From Roseovarius confluentis (lineage in GTDB: Bacteria; Pseudomonadota; Alphaproteobacteria; Rhodobacterales; Rhodobacteraceae): a stretch of 64,000 nt of DNA. Made by a program: the position numbers and the translations under genes. Positions 35,868 to 43,762 of the stretch are shown piece by piece; positions within the stretch are counted from its first letter, which is position 1, and every line of letters begins with the position of its first letter. The DNA lies in assembly GCF_002917925.1 (NCBI RefSeq), contig NZ_PPFE01000001.1, forward strand, positions 186,001 through 250,000. Reading direction: 5' to 3'. The notes below the pieces were generated by a model. That model saw only the letters and a list, made by a program, of their open reading frames with translations, had not been told where the DNA came from and did not search any database.

Positions 35868-36914
35868 TTACCATGGTGTCTGCATCCCCAGATTTGCGGC
35901 CAGTTCTTCCAGGTGTCGGGCCGTCTCAGGCTCGATCTCTATCCCCTCGCGGGAATTCCGATCCAACGCGTCCCAGCGGGCTTCGCCAGGCAGGCGAACT
36001 GAACCGTCCGGGCTGGAGGACGCAATCATCGAAGCCATCGCGTCGAATCGATCGTAATACGCTTCCAACGGCATCCAGTGCTTGATGTCGAAAGCCAGGA
36101 CGAAATGCCCGTTGTTTCCCGGTTGCGAGGAGTTTGCATATAGTGAGCCGATTTGTTTGGACATCGCAGAGCCGCTCAGGACGCCGGCAAGAATCTCTAC
36201 GCAAAGCGACAAGCCGAAACCTTTTGCACCGGCAGCCGGCAGCAACGTGCCGTTCAATGCGAGTTCCGGGTCGGTCAACTGATTGCCTGCCTTGTCGATC
36301 ACGAGCCCTGTGGGCAGGTCCAGGCCTTGCCTGCGGTGCGCGCGCAGGGTCGACCCGGCAAGCCCGGCCGTCGACATATCCACGAGAAGGGCGCGGCCAT
36401 CGCGTCGGGGCGCTCCGAAGGCGATCGGGTTTGTGCCCAAGACAGGCGCCACGCCGCCATGCGCGGCCACCTTGGCGAAAGAGTTGCTCATGATCAGGGC
36501 GATCATGTCGGCCTTGGTCGCTTCGACAAGAAAGGCCGCCCCGGTGCCGAAAAAGTTGCTTCCGGACACGCTGACGCCGCCCATGCCGGCGGTTCCGGCA
36601 AGATCGATTGCATGCGCCATCGCGCGCTGCCCGGCTATCTGCCCGAACCCGTCGTCAGCATCCAGCGATCCGGCGCCTGACCCCAATTTCGTGAACCGAA
36701 TGCGGGACGGTGACCGGATCGCGCCCGACCGCACTTTGGTGCAAAGGATCGACAGCCTCTCGCAGCCATGGTTTCGACGGTCGACGAGATCGTTCCAGAT
36801 CAGGTTTTCCGCGACACAACCGGCCTCCTTAGCGTCTGCGCCGGATCGCACCAGTGCGTCTCGCATGAACTCCGACAGCATCTCGGGGAGGATTCTGCAG
36901 GGGGTGACCGTCAT
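35868..36914 (-). CDS. Ldh-family (malate/sulfolactate-type) 2-hydroxyacid dehydrogenase
   Basis: A 348-residue NAD(P)-dependent oxidoreductase of the malate/L-lactate/ureidoglycolate/sulfolactate dehydrogenase family, not the Rossmann LDH family. Segments RRNHGCERL (catalytic His), DADDGFGQIAGQRAM, SGSNFFGTGAAFL and APVLGTNPIAFGAPRRDGRALLVDMSTAG are diagnostic. It would interconvert a 2-oxo acid and a 2-hydroxy acid, or reduce a cyclic imine. The ATG overlaps the end of the upstream ATP-grasp gene by four bases, so the two act in one pathway by strong inference. Confidence 0.85.
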   Translation of the reverse strand: MTVTPCRILPEMLSEFMRDALVRSGADAKEAGCVAENLIWNDLVDRRNHGCERLSILCTKVRSGAIRSPSRIRFTKLGSGAGSLDADDGFGQIAGQRAMAHAIDLAGTAGMGGVSVSGSNFFGTGAAFLVEATKADMIALIMSNSFAKVAAHGGVAPVLGTNPIAFGAPRRDGRALLVDMSTAGLAGSTLRAHRRQGLDLPTGLVIDKAGNQLTDPELALNGTLLPAAGAKGFGLSLCVEILAGVLSGSAMSKQIGSLYANSSQPGNNGHFVLAFDIKHWMPLEAYYDRFDAMASMIASSSPDGSVRLPGEARWDALDRNSREGIEIEPETARHLEELAANLGMQTPW

Positions 36915-37981
36915 GTCCGGATCACGCCTTTCTTCTGGCTGAACATGATTTCGAGGATCCGGCTCGCAACGGGCACGCCTTCGTCACGGTTGGCGATAAG
37001 GTAATGATGATGCAATCCCGGTCCGATGTTCACCTCGTGGAAATAGGCGCCGCTTTCCTGCATCGGGGCCGTGTGATCGCGCACGATGACGTCCAGCCCG
37101 GCAAGGCGGACGTTCAGATTTGCGACGAGCTGCCCGCCCGCTTCGATGATTTCCGAATTGACAGCGTCACGAACCGAGCGGTTGTCGCGCGCGGCGTTTT
37201 CGTTCACGACATTCTTGACTGCTATACGCTGCCCTGCACTCGGACGGCTGCTTAGCGCGAGTTTCTGTCGCGTCAGGAAGCTGCGGCAGTCCACATCAAT
37301 GTTCAGAGGGTTCAGCGCGACGATTGGTTTTCGTATCAGCCGATTTCGCGTCTCGTTCCTGATAAGTTGCCGCAAGGTGGCGCGTCCGTCTCCGATGACG
37401 GTTGGGCGGTCGCGTAGCACTGCATCCAGATACACGCCATCCAGGTAAAGCAAGCGGAGACTTGACCCTTCGAGGATAGGTTCGGCCAGAAGTTTCGCAT
37501 TGAAACTGGCCGCGTGTCTGGCCGCCTGGCTTAACATCTCGTTGGAACGGATGCCCACGCTGACGCCGTTGCCGCCGCCGGTTCCACGCGCCGGTTTGAC
37601 GACGATCCCGCCGGGATGACGCGCGAGGAAGGAACGCGCCTTCGCCAAATCGTCAATGGAGAAGACACAGTGATCCGGTACCGGATGCCCGAGCTTTGAA
37701 AGCAGTCCATAGGTCACGGCCTTGTCCGCCATGACCCGTGTCGTAATCGTATCGTCCAGCATAAGGTCCGAATGATGCACGAAGGTACATAGCGAACCGG
37801 CCTTGATTTGCGTCAGCCCATCGGTCTTTTCGACCTTGGCACTCACATCCCGGGCGGCCTCGGCCCAAAGACGATCATAAAATTCGTCGCGCAGCCCTCG
37901 AAACCGTCGCCGCTTGAGGACCGCGTCCAGATCCCGCAACTTTAGTAGGCGGCGCCTAAGCCTCTCGAAATGGTACTGCAC
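36911..37981 (-). CDS. ATP-grasp ligase, cyanophycin-synthetase-like
   Basis: A 356-residue ATP-grasp enzyme. After a basic N-terminal region come GIVVKPARGTGGGNGVSVGI (ATP-binding lysine and glycine loop, about 125-145), LLAEPILEGSSLRLLYLDG, RPTVIGDGRATLRQLI, which resembles cyanophycin synthetase, and the metal-binding HEVNIGPGLHHHY near the C-terminus. Such enzymes form amide bonds between a carboxylate and an amine. It lacks the murein-ligase half of cyanophycin synthetase. The GTG start lies 35 bases after the RraA-like gene and its stop overlaps the dehydrogenase start. Substrates unknown. Confidence 0.82.
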   Translation of the reverse strand: MQYHFERLRRRLLKLRDLDAVLKRRRFRGLRDEFYDRLWAEAARDVSAKVEKTDGLTQIKAGSLCTFVHHSDLMLDDTITTRVMADKAVTYGLLSKLGHPVPDHCVFSIDDLAKARSFLARHPGGIVVKPARGTGGGNGVSVGIRSNEMLSQAARHAASFNAKLLAEPILEGSSLRLLYLDGVYLDAVLRDRPTVIGDGRATLRQLIRNETRNRLIRKPIVALNPLNIDVDCRSFLTRQKLALSSRPSAGQRIAVKNVVNENAARDNRSVRDAVNSEIIEAGGQLVANLNVRLAGLDVIVRDHTAPMQESGAYFHEVNIGPGLHHHYLIANRDEGVPVASRILEIMFSQKKGVIRT

Positions 37982-38016
37982 GATCTTTGTAGCCTTGTTC
38001 GATTGCTACGGTGGCG

Positions 38017-38760
38017 TCATTCGTTGAATTGGCAACCCTCGGCGTTCAATTGATCATCAACCCAGGCATTCGAGAACCTGCCGCGCTTGACGTCCGCAAC
38101 GTATTGACTCATCCGGTCACGGTTTTCCCTCAGCCGTTCGAGCGTGTCCTTGGCGGCCCAACTGGGCACGACGACAACGCCACTGCGGTCAGCGCTCACG
38201 ATGTCGCCGGCTTGGACGACAACGCCTCCCAGGCTGATGGGGTAGTTTATCTCGCCCGGGCCGCGGTGAAGCGGGCCGAAAGGCGTGACCCCGATAGCAT
38301 AGATCGGCAAGCCGCATTCCACGATCCCGGGCAGGTCGCGAACGAAACCATCTATGACAAAACCCGCAATCCCGCGGGATTTTGCCTTGTTGGCGATCAG
38401 GTCGCCCACAACCGCGGCTGTTTTGCTTTGGCTGGCATCGACGGCGATGACATCTCCGGGCTTGGCAAGATCGAGTGCCTTGTGGACCATCAGGTTGTCG
38501 CCGGGAAAGACCTTCACGGTGACGACCGTGCCGACAAGGCTCTTGTGATTGGCCAGGTTCTGAATGTCACTGCCCGTCGTGTACATCCGGTTCAAGGCGT
38601 CGGAGACATCCGTCGTCTCGAATTCACGGAAGCCATCTATGACGTCCTCGTCAACACGCGCGAATGATTTCCTGACCATGAAACCGGGACCCGGATTCAT
38701 CTCGGACGACTTCGGCTTTGCAACGGCACCGTCGCTGGTTTCGAAACAATCTTTTTTCAA
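38017..38760 (-). CDS. RraA-family protein, HMG/CHA aldolase-like
   Basis: A 247-residue member of the RraA/4-hydroxy-4-methyl-2-oxoglutarate aldolase family. Motif GDLIANKAKSRGIAGFVIDGFVRD holds the metal/substrate site (Gly119-Asp120 and Arg141-Asp142 by my count), as in Pseudomonas HMG aldolase, so aldolase or oxaloacetate-decarboxylase activity is possible rather than RNase E inhibition. The TTG at 38760 is the longest start; ATG at 38700 is a good alternative. First gene of the minus-strand unit with the ATP-grasp ligase and the dehydrogenase. Confidence 0.85.
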   Translation of the reverse strand: MKKDCFETSDGAVAKPKSSEMNPGPGFMVRKSFARVDEDVIDGFREFETTDVSDALNRMYTTGSDIQNLANHKSLVGTVVTVKVFPGDNLMVHKALDLAKPGDVIAVDASQSKTAAVVGDLIANKAKSRGIAGFVIDGFVRDLPGIVECGLPIYAIGVTPFGPLHRGPGEINYPISLGGVVVQAGDIVSADRSGVVVVPSWAAKDTLERLRENRDRMSQYVADVKRGRFSNAWVDDQLNAEGCQFNE

Positions 38761-38905
38761 TTTTCACCAAACTCTCAATAACATATTGTATGTAGTCTAC
38801 TATCGTGCCGATCCGTGACACAGTCACTACGGTTCAATACTATTGCGAATAAAGCAATCAAAATGACAAAAATAAATTGTTTACGATTTAGCGAGGAGAC
38901 CTTGA
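38761..38905. promoter_or_regulatory. Divergent promoter region of the aldolase and ATP-grasp genes
   Basis: A 145-base AT-rich interval between divergent genes. It contains GTGAC-ACA-GTCAC (38815-38827), a perfect 5-bp inverted repeat, and GTAG-T-CTAC nearby, either of which could be an operator. AGGAG at about 38894-38898 is the ribosome-binding site for the plus-strand gene. Promoter hexamers are not assigned. Confidence 0.45.
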
Positions 38906-40096
38906 TTGACCTTACCCAAAGCTGGTGTGCTTTTACTTGGTGGTGGCGAGAACGGCGTTTCTGTCGCGCGGAACCTATCGGCCCTCGGTATTCACGTTTC
39001 CGCGTCCGGCGAGCACGGTGCATGGGTGTTGAATTCGCGTTATTGCGACAAGCGCTATCCGGTGCCCAAGGGTGTTGACGCGTCGAGCTTCTGGAATGAC
39101 CTCCTGCGATCCGATAGCGAATTGGAAGGATCTGTCATCTTTCCGCTTTGCGACGATTCAATCACGTTTGTCTGCCAGAACAAGGACTGGTTGGAGGAGC
39201 GATACATCTTGGAGGATTTCGATCCAGAGCTTCGCTTGGCCATGCTGGACAAGAAGGAAACGCTGGAAATAGCCAGGGCTGCTGGGGTGCCGACACCGAA
39301 TTTCTGGACCGTCAACAGTGTCGAAGACCTTGATGCAATTCGGGACGAGATCACTTTCCCGGTTATGGTGAAGCCGATCCATTCGCATCTGTTCACCAAA
39401 GTGTTCGGGTGCAAATTGTTCATCATCAACAGCGATTTCGAAGAAGCGCGGCACAAGATCACGCTGGCTCAGTCGCACGGACTGAACGTCATGCTGGTCG
39501 AGATGATACCGGGTCCCGACTCGTTGCTGAGCAGTTACTACACCTATATCGACCAGCACGGCGAAACGTTGTTCGATTACACGAAATGCGTCATCCGGCG
39601 CTATCCGATCAACCGCGGAGGCACCTGCCACCATAAGTCCGTGATACTGCCCGAAACCGCAGAGATGGGGCGGAGATTTTTCGGATACATGCCATGGCGG
39701 GGCACCGCCAACATAGAATTCAAAAGGGACGAGCGGGACGGTCAGCTCAAGGTCATCGAATGCAATCCACGTTTCACTGGCGGCCATGCCCTGGTGACGG
39801 CATCGGGCATGAAGATTGATGAATTCATCTATGCGCACCTGACCGGCCAGGAAAAGTTTGAGATGTCCCAGTCCAGCGAAGACATCAGGCTGTGGAACCC
39901 GTTGCGCGATATGTTTGCCTCGATCGAGCTCTACCGGCGTGGTGAACTCAGCGTGCGGGAGTGGCTTGCGAGCGTCAGGTCCGGCCGGAAGATCTATCCA
40001 ATGTGGAGTGTGAAGGACCCGCGGCCCGAACTGGCACGCCTGAGATACGTTTCAGGTCGGGTGATGGCCAGAAAGCTCTCGCGTTCGGACGGATGA
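38906..40096 (+). CDS. ATP-grasp domain enzyme (carboxylate-amine ligase)
   Basis: A 396-residue protein with a Rossmann-like pre-ATP-grasp domain (GVLLLGGGENGVSVARNLSALG), an ATP-grasp domain with FPVMVKPIHSH carrying the ATP-binding lysine, EMIPGPDSLLSSYYTYID, and the metal-binding IECNPRFTGGHALVTASG. This layout matches a group annotated as ATP-grasp or carbamoyl-phosphate-synthase-like enzymes in polysaccharide and peptide loci. The TTG start is seven bases after AGGAG. Divergent from the aldolase/ligase/dehydrogenase unit, it probably supplies a second ligation in the same pathway. Substrate unknown. Confidence 0.82.
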   Translation: MTLPKAGVLLLGGGENGVSVARNLSALGIHVSASGEHGAWVLNSRYCDKRYPVPKGVDASSFWNDLLRSDSELEGSVIFPLCDDSITFVCQNKDWLEERYILEDFDPELRLAMLDKKETLEIARAAGVPTPNFWTVNSVEDLDAIRDEITFPVMVKPIHSHLFTKVFGCKLFIINSDFEEARHKITLAQSHGLNVMLVEMIPGPDSLLSSYYTYIDQHGETLFDYTKCVIRRYPINRGGTCHHKSVILPETAEMGRRFFGYMPWRGTANIEFKRDERDGQLKVIECNPRFTGGHALVTASGMKIDEFIYAHLTGQEKFEMSQSSEDIRLWNPLRDMFASIELYRRGELSVREWLASVRSGRKIYPMWSVKDPRPELARLRYVSGRVMARKLSRSDG

Positions 40097-40208
40097 CCGC
40101 TCGCAGTCGACAGTATGGGATGCTGCTCTCAACCTGACAATCTGAGCCTGGCTCGAAACGGTCAATACGCTCCGCGCGACGCCATGAAAAGTCGTACGAA
40201 TTTTCTGG

Positions 40209-40240
40209 GCCCAAGATTCTTCGTACGAAGAATCTTGGGC
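40209..40240. terminator. 32-nt perfect palindrome at right edge of island
   Basis: Arms GCCCAAGATTCTTCGT and ACGAAGAATCTTGGGC form a perfect 16-bp palindrome. A second palindrome, TCCCGCGCGGGA (40243-40254), abuts the stop of the 59-aa gene. The element lies between convergent genes, so it is probably a bidirectional terminator. Similar CGTACGAA-centred elements occur widely in Rhodobacteraceae (recollection). Confidence 0.6.
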
Positions 40241-40254
40241 GGTCCCGCGCGGGA

Positions 40255-40434
40255 TCACGGGCGATAGCGGCCGCTTTTGGGATCGACCGCCATCCAGTCG
40301 GGCAGCCCGACGAAATACTCGATCCCGAAGATCAGCAAACAGATCCCGATGATCGCGAAGACGAACTTGACCCGCCCCGCGCTTGGCGGGTTCTGCGCCC
40401 AGCGGGACATGCGAAACAGCCATCTGGGATTCAT
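40255..40434 (-). CDS. Small single-pass membrane protein, 59 aa
   Basis: A 59-residue frame from ATG at 40434 to TGA: a basic N-terminus MNPRWLFRMSRWAQNPPSAG, one membrane helix (FVFAIIGICLLIFGIEYF) and the conserved-looking LPDWMAVDPKSGRYRP tail. Small proteins of this pattern are common in Rhodobacterales (recollection). GC content and third-position bias match the core genome, so it marks the return from the island. No strong ribosome-binding site is visible. Confidence 0.7.
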   Translation of the reverse strand: MNPRWLFRMSRWAQNPPSAGRVKFVFAIIGICLLIFGIEYFVGLPDWMAVDPKSGRYRP

Positions 40435-40561
40435 TGACGGGCCGGTCCCGTTCCGAAACCCATGACTTTTTCGCGCGGCATACCCGGCCCCCCTTGCATT
40501 TCGCGGGCCAGTTTACGACACAGTCCCATACCGCCACAACCCTACGGACCGATCTGCCCGC

Positions 40562-41017
40562 ATGCCTTCCCACGCCGAAACCCGGACGCTGCCGTATACC
40601 GCGCAGCAGATGTACGATCTTGTCGCCGATGTCGGCTCTTACCCGGAATTCCTGCCCTGGACCGCCGCCGCGCGCGTGAACAGCATCACGCCGCAGGACG
40701 ACGGCAGCAAGGTGATGGAGGCCGACCTGGTCATCAGCTTTCGCGTCTTCCGCGAACGGTTCAGCAGCCGGGTCGTCCTGTGGCCGGAACAGAAGCGGAT
40801 CGAGACGGAATACCTCGATGGCCCGTTCCACCACATGCGCTCCAACTGGGAGTTCCGTGATATTGGCGAGGGCCAGTGCGAAGTCGGGTTCGACGTGGAT
40901 TTCAAGTTCAAGAACAGGTTGTTGCAGGGCGCGGCGGAGCTGTTTTTCTACGAGGCGATGAAACGCATCGTGCGCGCCTTCGAAACACGGGCGGAAAAGC
41001 TTTATGGACGGGGTTGA
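40562..41017 (+). CDS. COQ10/RatA-family SRPBCC protein
   Basis: A 151-residue START-like lipid-binding protein. The opening ETRTLPYTAQQMYDLVADVGSYPEFLPW is the hallmark of the COQ10/RatA family, which binds ubiquinone and supports electron transfer; RatA toxin activity is reported only for E. coli. The C-terminal helix KNRLLQGAAELFFYEAMKRIVRAFETRA is complete. The next gene starts inside its last codons (14-base overlap), which suggests coupled translation but no obvious functional link. Confidence 0.9.
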   Translation: MPSHAETRTLPYTAQQMYDLVADVGSYPEFLPWTAAARVNSITPQDDGSKVMEADLVISFRVFRERFSSRVVLWPEQKRIETEYLDGPFHHMRSNWEFRDIGEGQCEVGFDVDFKFKNRLLQGAAELFFYEAMKRIVRAFETRAEKLYGRG

Positions 41018-42302
41018 GATCGGCGAACGGCTGGCCGGCTTCGCGCTCGGCGCGGTCACGGCGCAGAATGCCATGGAAATCCTGCGCCTGTCGCTGCTCG
41101 ACTGGGCCGCCGTGAGCGTGGCCGGGCGGGACGAACCCGTGGCTACGGTCCTGCGCGAACAGGCTGCGGACGAAGGCGGCACCCCCCAGGCCACCCTCAT
41201 CGGCAGCGAGTTGCGCATACCGGCCCGCATGGCGGCGCTGGTCAACGGGACGATCTCGCACGCGCTCGACTATGACGACACGCATTTTGCCCATATCGGT
41301 CACCCGTCCGTCGCCGTGATCCCCGCCGCCCTGGCCGTGGGCGAGGCGGTGGGCGCCTCCGGCCCCGCGATGCAGGAGGCCGCGCTGATCGGCGTCGAGG
41401 CGTCGATCCGCGTGGGTGTCTGGCTGGGCCGGGCGCATTACCAGGTGGGCTATCACCAGACCGCCACCGCCGGGGCCTTTGGGGCCACGCTGGCAGCAGG
41501 GCGGCTCATGGGGCTGACCGCGGGACAGATGCAGCACGCCATCGGCCTCGTCACCACCCGTGCCTCGGGGATCAAGGCGCAGTTCGGCACCATGGGCAAA
41601 CCCATGAACGCGGGCCTTGCCGCCTCCAACGGTGTCGAGGCCGCGCAGCTGGCCGCGCGCGGATTTGTCAGCGCGCCGGGCGCGATGGACGGGCAGAACG
41701 GTTTCGGACCGACGCATCATGGCGAAGGGCAGGGCGCGGCGTTCGATACGCTGGGCCAAGAGTGGCTTTTTGAGAGCGTGCAGCACAAGTTCCACGCCTG
41801 CTGCCATGGCCTGCACGCCACGCTGGAAGCGTTGCGCGACCTCGACGCAGGCGCCGACGCGGTCGAGAGCGTTGAAATCACCACCCATCCCCGCTGGCTG
41901 AGCGTCTGCAACATCGCCACGCCCGAAAGCGGGCTTCAGTCGAAATTCAGCTACCGGATGGTCACCGCGATGGCGCTGAGCGGGTACGACACCGCGCGGC
42001 TGGACACCTTCGACGACGCGCTGTGCGCCGACGCTGGTCTTGCCGCGCTGCGCGAACGGGTCAGCGTGCAGAGCGACGACAGCCTGACCGAGATGCAGGC
42101 CCGTCTGCGCGTGACGCTGAAGGACGGCAGCGTGCACGAACTCTTCCACGACCTCGACGCCGATCCGGGCCTGGCCGCGCGCCAGAACCGCGTACGTGCC
42201 AAGGCGGCCACGCTGCTGGGCGAAGGCCGGGCCGACGCGATCTGGCAGGCGATCGAGGCCGACGCCCCGCCGGAGGAATTCGCGGCGCTGCTGGTCCGTT
42301 AG
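41004..42302 (+). CDS. MmgE/PrpD family protein
   Basis: A 432-residue member of the MmgE/PrpD family, which includes 2-methylcitrate dehydratase and cis-aconitate decarboxylase. Seen: NGTISHALDYDDTHFAHIGHPSVAVIPAALAVGEA (family signature near residues 78-112), YHQTATAGAFGATLAAGRLMGL and YRMVTAMALSG. No methylcitrate-cycle genes are nearby, so the substrate is open. The start ATG overlaps the COQ10-like gene. Confidence 0.9.
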   Translation: MDGVEIGERLAGFALGAVTAQNAMEILRLSLLDWAAVSVAGRDEPVATVLREQAADEGGTPQATLIGSELRIPARMAALVNGTISHALDYDDTHFAHIGHPSVAVIPAALAVGEAVGASGPAMQEAALIGVEASIRVGVWLGRAHYQVGYHQTATAGAFGATLAAGRLMGLTAGQMQHAIGLVTTRASGIKAQFGTMGKPMNAGLAASNGVEAAQLAARGFVSAPGAMDGQNGFGPTHHGEGQGAAFDTLGQEWLFESVQHKFHACCHGLHATLEALRDLDAGADAVESVEITTHPRWLSVCNIATPESGLQSKFSYRMVTAMALSGYDTARLDTFDDALCADAGLAALRERVSVQSDDSLTEMQARLRVTLKDGSVHELFHDLDADPGLAARQNRVRAKAATLLGEGRADAIWQAIEADAPPEEFAALLVR

Positions 42303-42312
42303 ATCTCGCTGG

Positions 42313-42744
42313 TCAGTCCTTGGAGAAAATGACCGCGTCCTTCGGCAGGTCGACCACGCTGCCGTCATACTTGGGCAGGTCGTCGTCGATCGTCAGCCAC
42401 GGCAGGCGGCTGCGGTAATGCACGTGAAATGCCGGTTGCACAGCGCCCGGATTCTCCAGCGACGCGGCATAGACATGCATGTCGCCCGGGTAGTGATCCG
42501 CCTCGAACGCCATGGGCGTGCCGCAGGCGGCGCAGAAATGCCGGTAAGCGCCGAACGAGCTCTCGCGGGTCGCGGGCGCCGTGCCGGTCCAGCGGAACGC
42601 CGCCACGGGCACGCCCAGCCACGCCACCACCGGCGCCCCGCAATTGCGGCGGCAGTCGTCGCAATGGCAATAGCAGGCCCAGTTGGGCGCGCCCTCGAAT
42701 GCCCAGCGCGTTGCACCGCAATGGCAATGGCCGCGTGTCGTCAT
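42313..42744 (-). CDS. GFA family zinc protein
   Basis: A 143-residue glutathione-dependent formaldehyde-activating-enzyme (GFA/CENP-V) family protein. Zinc-site cysteines appear in GHCHCGATRW (CxC), YCHCDDCRRNCG (CxxC) and FCAACGTPM (CxxC). It may catalyse S-hydroxymethylglutathione formation, but most family members are uncharacterised. It is convergent with the MmgE/PrpD gene, 10 bases apart. Codon use is core-like. Confidence 0.9.
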   Translation of the reverse strand: MTTRGHCHCGATRWAFEGAPNWACYCHCDDCRRNCGAPVVAWLGVPVAAFRWTGTAPATRESSFGAYRHFCAACGTPMAFEADHYPGDMHVYAASLENPGAVQPAFHVHYRSRLPWLTIDDDLPKYDGSVVDLPKDAVIFSKD

Positions 42745-42800
42745 GTCGTGTCGTCCTTCGCTGACGGCGCCGTACCATCCATGTCCGCAGGGCAGGGCGT

Positions 42801-43268
42801 CTAGCCGATCCCCTGCAAGAGCAGGTCCAGCGCATGATCGCGCGCCTGTGCCCGTACCTCGGCGCGGCCCAGGGCACCGAACTCCACCGTTTCCACCTGT
42901 GTCACCCGGCCCACGCGCGCCAGCCCGAAACAGACCCGTCCCTCGGGCTTGTGCTCGGACCCGCCGGGGCCGGCGATACCGGTGATCGACACCGCCACAT
43001 CCGCCTCGGAATGATCCAGCGCGCCTTCGGCCATCTCCCGCGCGACCTCTTCGGACACCGCGCCATGCGCCTCCAGCGTGTCGACCCGCACGCCCAGCAT
43101 CTGCTGCTTGGCGGTGTTGGAATAGGTCACGAACCCCCGCTCGACCACGGCCGAAGAGCCCGCGATATCGGTCAGCGCGGCGGCCACCATGCCGCCGGTG
43201 CAGGATTCTGCCGTGGCGACCATCAGCCCGGTCGCCTTGGCGGCGTTCAGCACGGCCTCGGCGCTCAC
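42801..43268 (-). CDS. CinA-family nicotinamide-nucleotide amidohydrolase
   Basis: A 155-residue stand-alone CinA C-terminal domain (PncC type), which hydrolyses NMN to nicotinic acid mononucleotide in pyridine-nucleotide salvage. Motifs: LMVATAESCTGGMVAAALTDIAGSS (active-site Ser/Cys region), GFVTYSNTAKQQMLGV, and SITGIAGPGGSEHKPEGRV. The GTG at 43268 is chosen because it overlaps the pgpA stop as GTGA; a longer frame upstream runs into pgpA. Last gene of the ispDF-pgpA-cinA unit. Confidence 0.92.
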   Translation of the reverse strand: MSAEAVLNAAKATGLMVATAESCTGGMVAAALTDIAGSSAVVERGFVTYSNTAKQQMLGVRVDTLEAHGAVSEEVAREMAEGALDHSEADVAVSITGIAGPGGSEHKPEGRVCFGLARVGRVTQVETVEFGALGRAEVRAQARDHALDLLLQGIG

Positions 43269-43762
43269 AGCCCCAGCACCCCGTGCGATAGCCACGCGAA
43301 GAGCATGACCCCCAGCGCGGCGAAAAGCCCCGCGATCACGTCATCCAGCATCACGCCCAACGGCCCACCCTGCCGGTCTGCCCAGCCCACCGGCCCGGGT
43401 TTCCATATGTCGAAGAGGCGGAACAGCAGGAAGGCCGTCACGAAACCCGGCCACAATGCGGTCAGCGCCGCGCCTGCATGGGTGGCCCCGATCGACACGG
43501 GCAGGAAGGCCAGCCATTGCCCGGCAACCTCGTCGATCACGATCTCGCTTGGGTCGTGATCGTCTTTTCCCTTTGTTTCCAGTGCAGTCGCCCACCACCC
43601 TAAGGCAAATGAGGCGACCACGCCCAAGCCCAACAGCACCGGCCCGCCAAGCACATGCAACAGAGCCGCCACAGGCAGGGCTGCCAGCGAGCCCCAGGTC
43701 CCCGGTGCCGGGCGCAGGTAGCCCACGCCGCCGAAAGTCGCGATCAGCTGCGCCGCCCTCAT
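43265..43762 (-). CDS. pgpA: Phosphatidylglycerophosphatase A
   Basis: A 165-residue inner-membrane phosphatase converting phosphatidylglycerol phosphate to phosphatidylglycerol. Diagnostic segments are [30 protein letters not shown] and [20 protein letters not shown] sequence, with [16 protein letters not shown] near the C-terminus carrying conserved acids. Three to four hydrophobic segments are present. The ATG overlaps the ispDF stop (ATGA) and its stop overlaps cinA, so the three genes are translationally coupled. Confidence 0.93.
   Translation of the reverse strand: MRAAQLIATFGGVGYLRPAPGTWGSLAALPVAALLHVLGGPVLLGLGVVASFALGWWATALETKGKDDHDPSEIVIDEVAGQWLAFLPVSIGATHAGAALTALWPGFVTAFLLFRLFDIWKPGPVGWADRQGGPLGVMLDDVIAGLFAALGVMLFAWLSHGVLGL

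Noticed and set aside
37653..37868. 71-codon minus-strand frame within the ATP-grasp gene
   Set aside because: Alternative frame of a well-supported gene.
16291..40240. Integrase, transposase or IS element expected for a tRNA-linked island
   Set aside because: No recombinase or transposase motifs and no terminal inverted repeats were seen on either strand.
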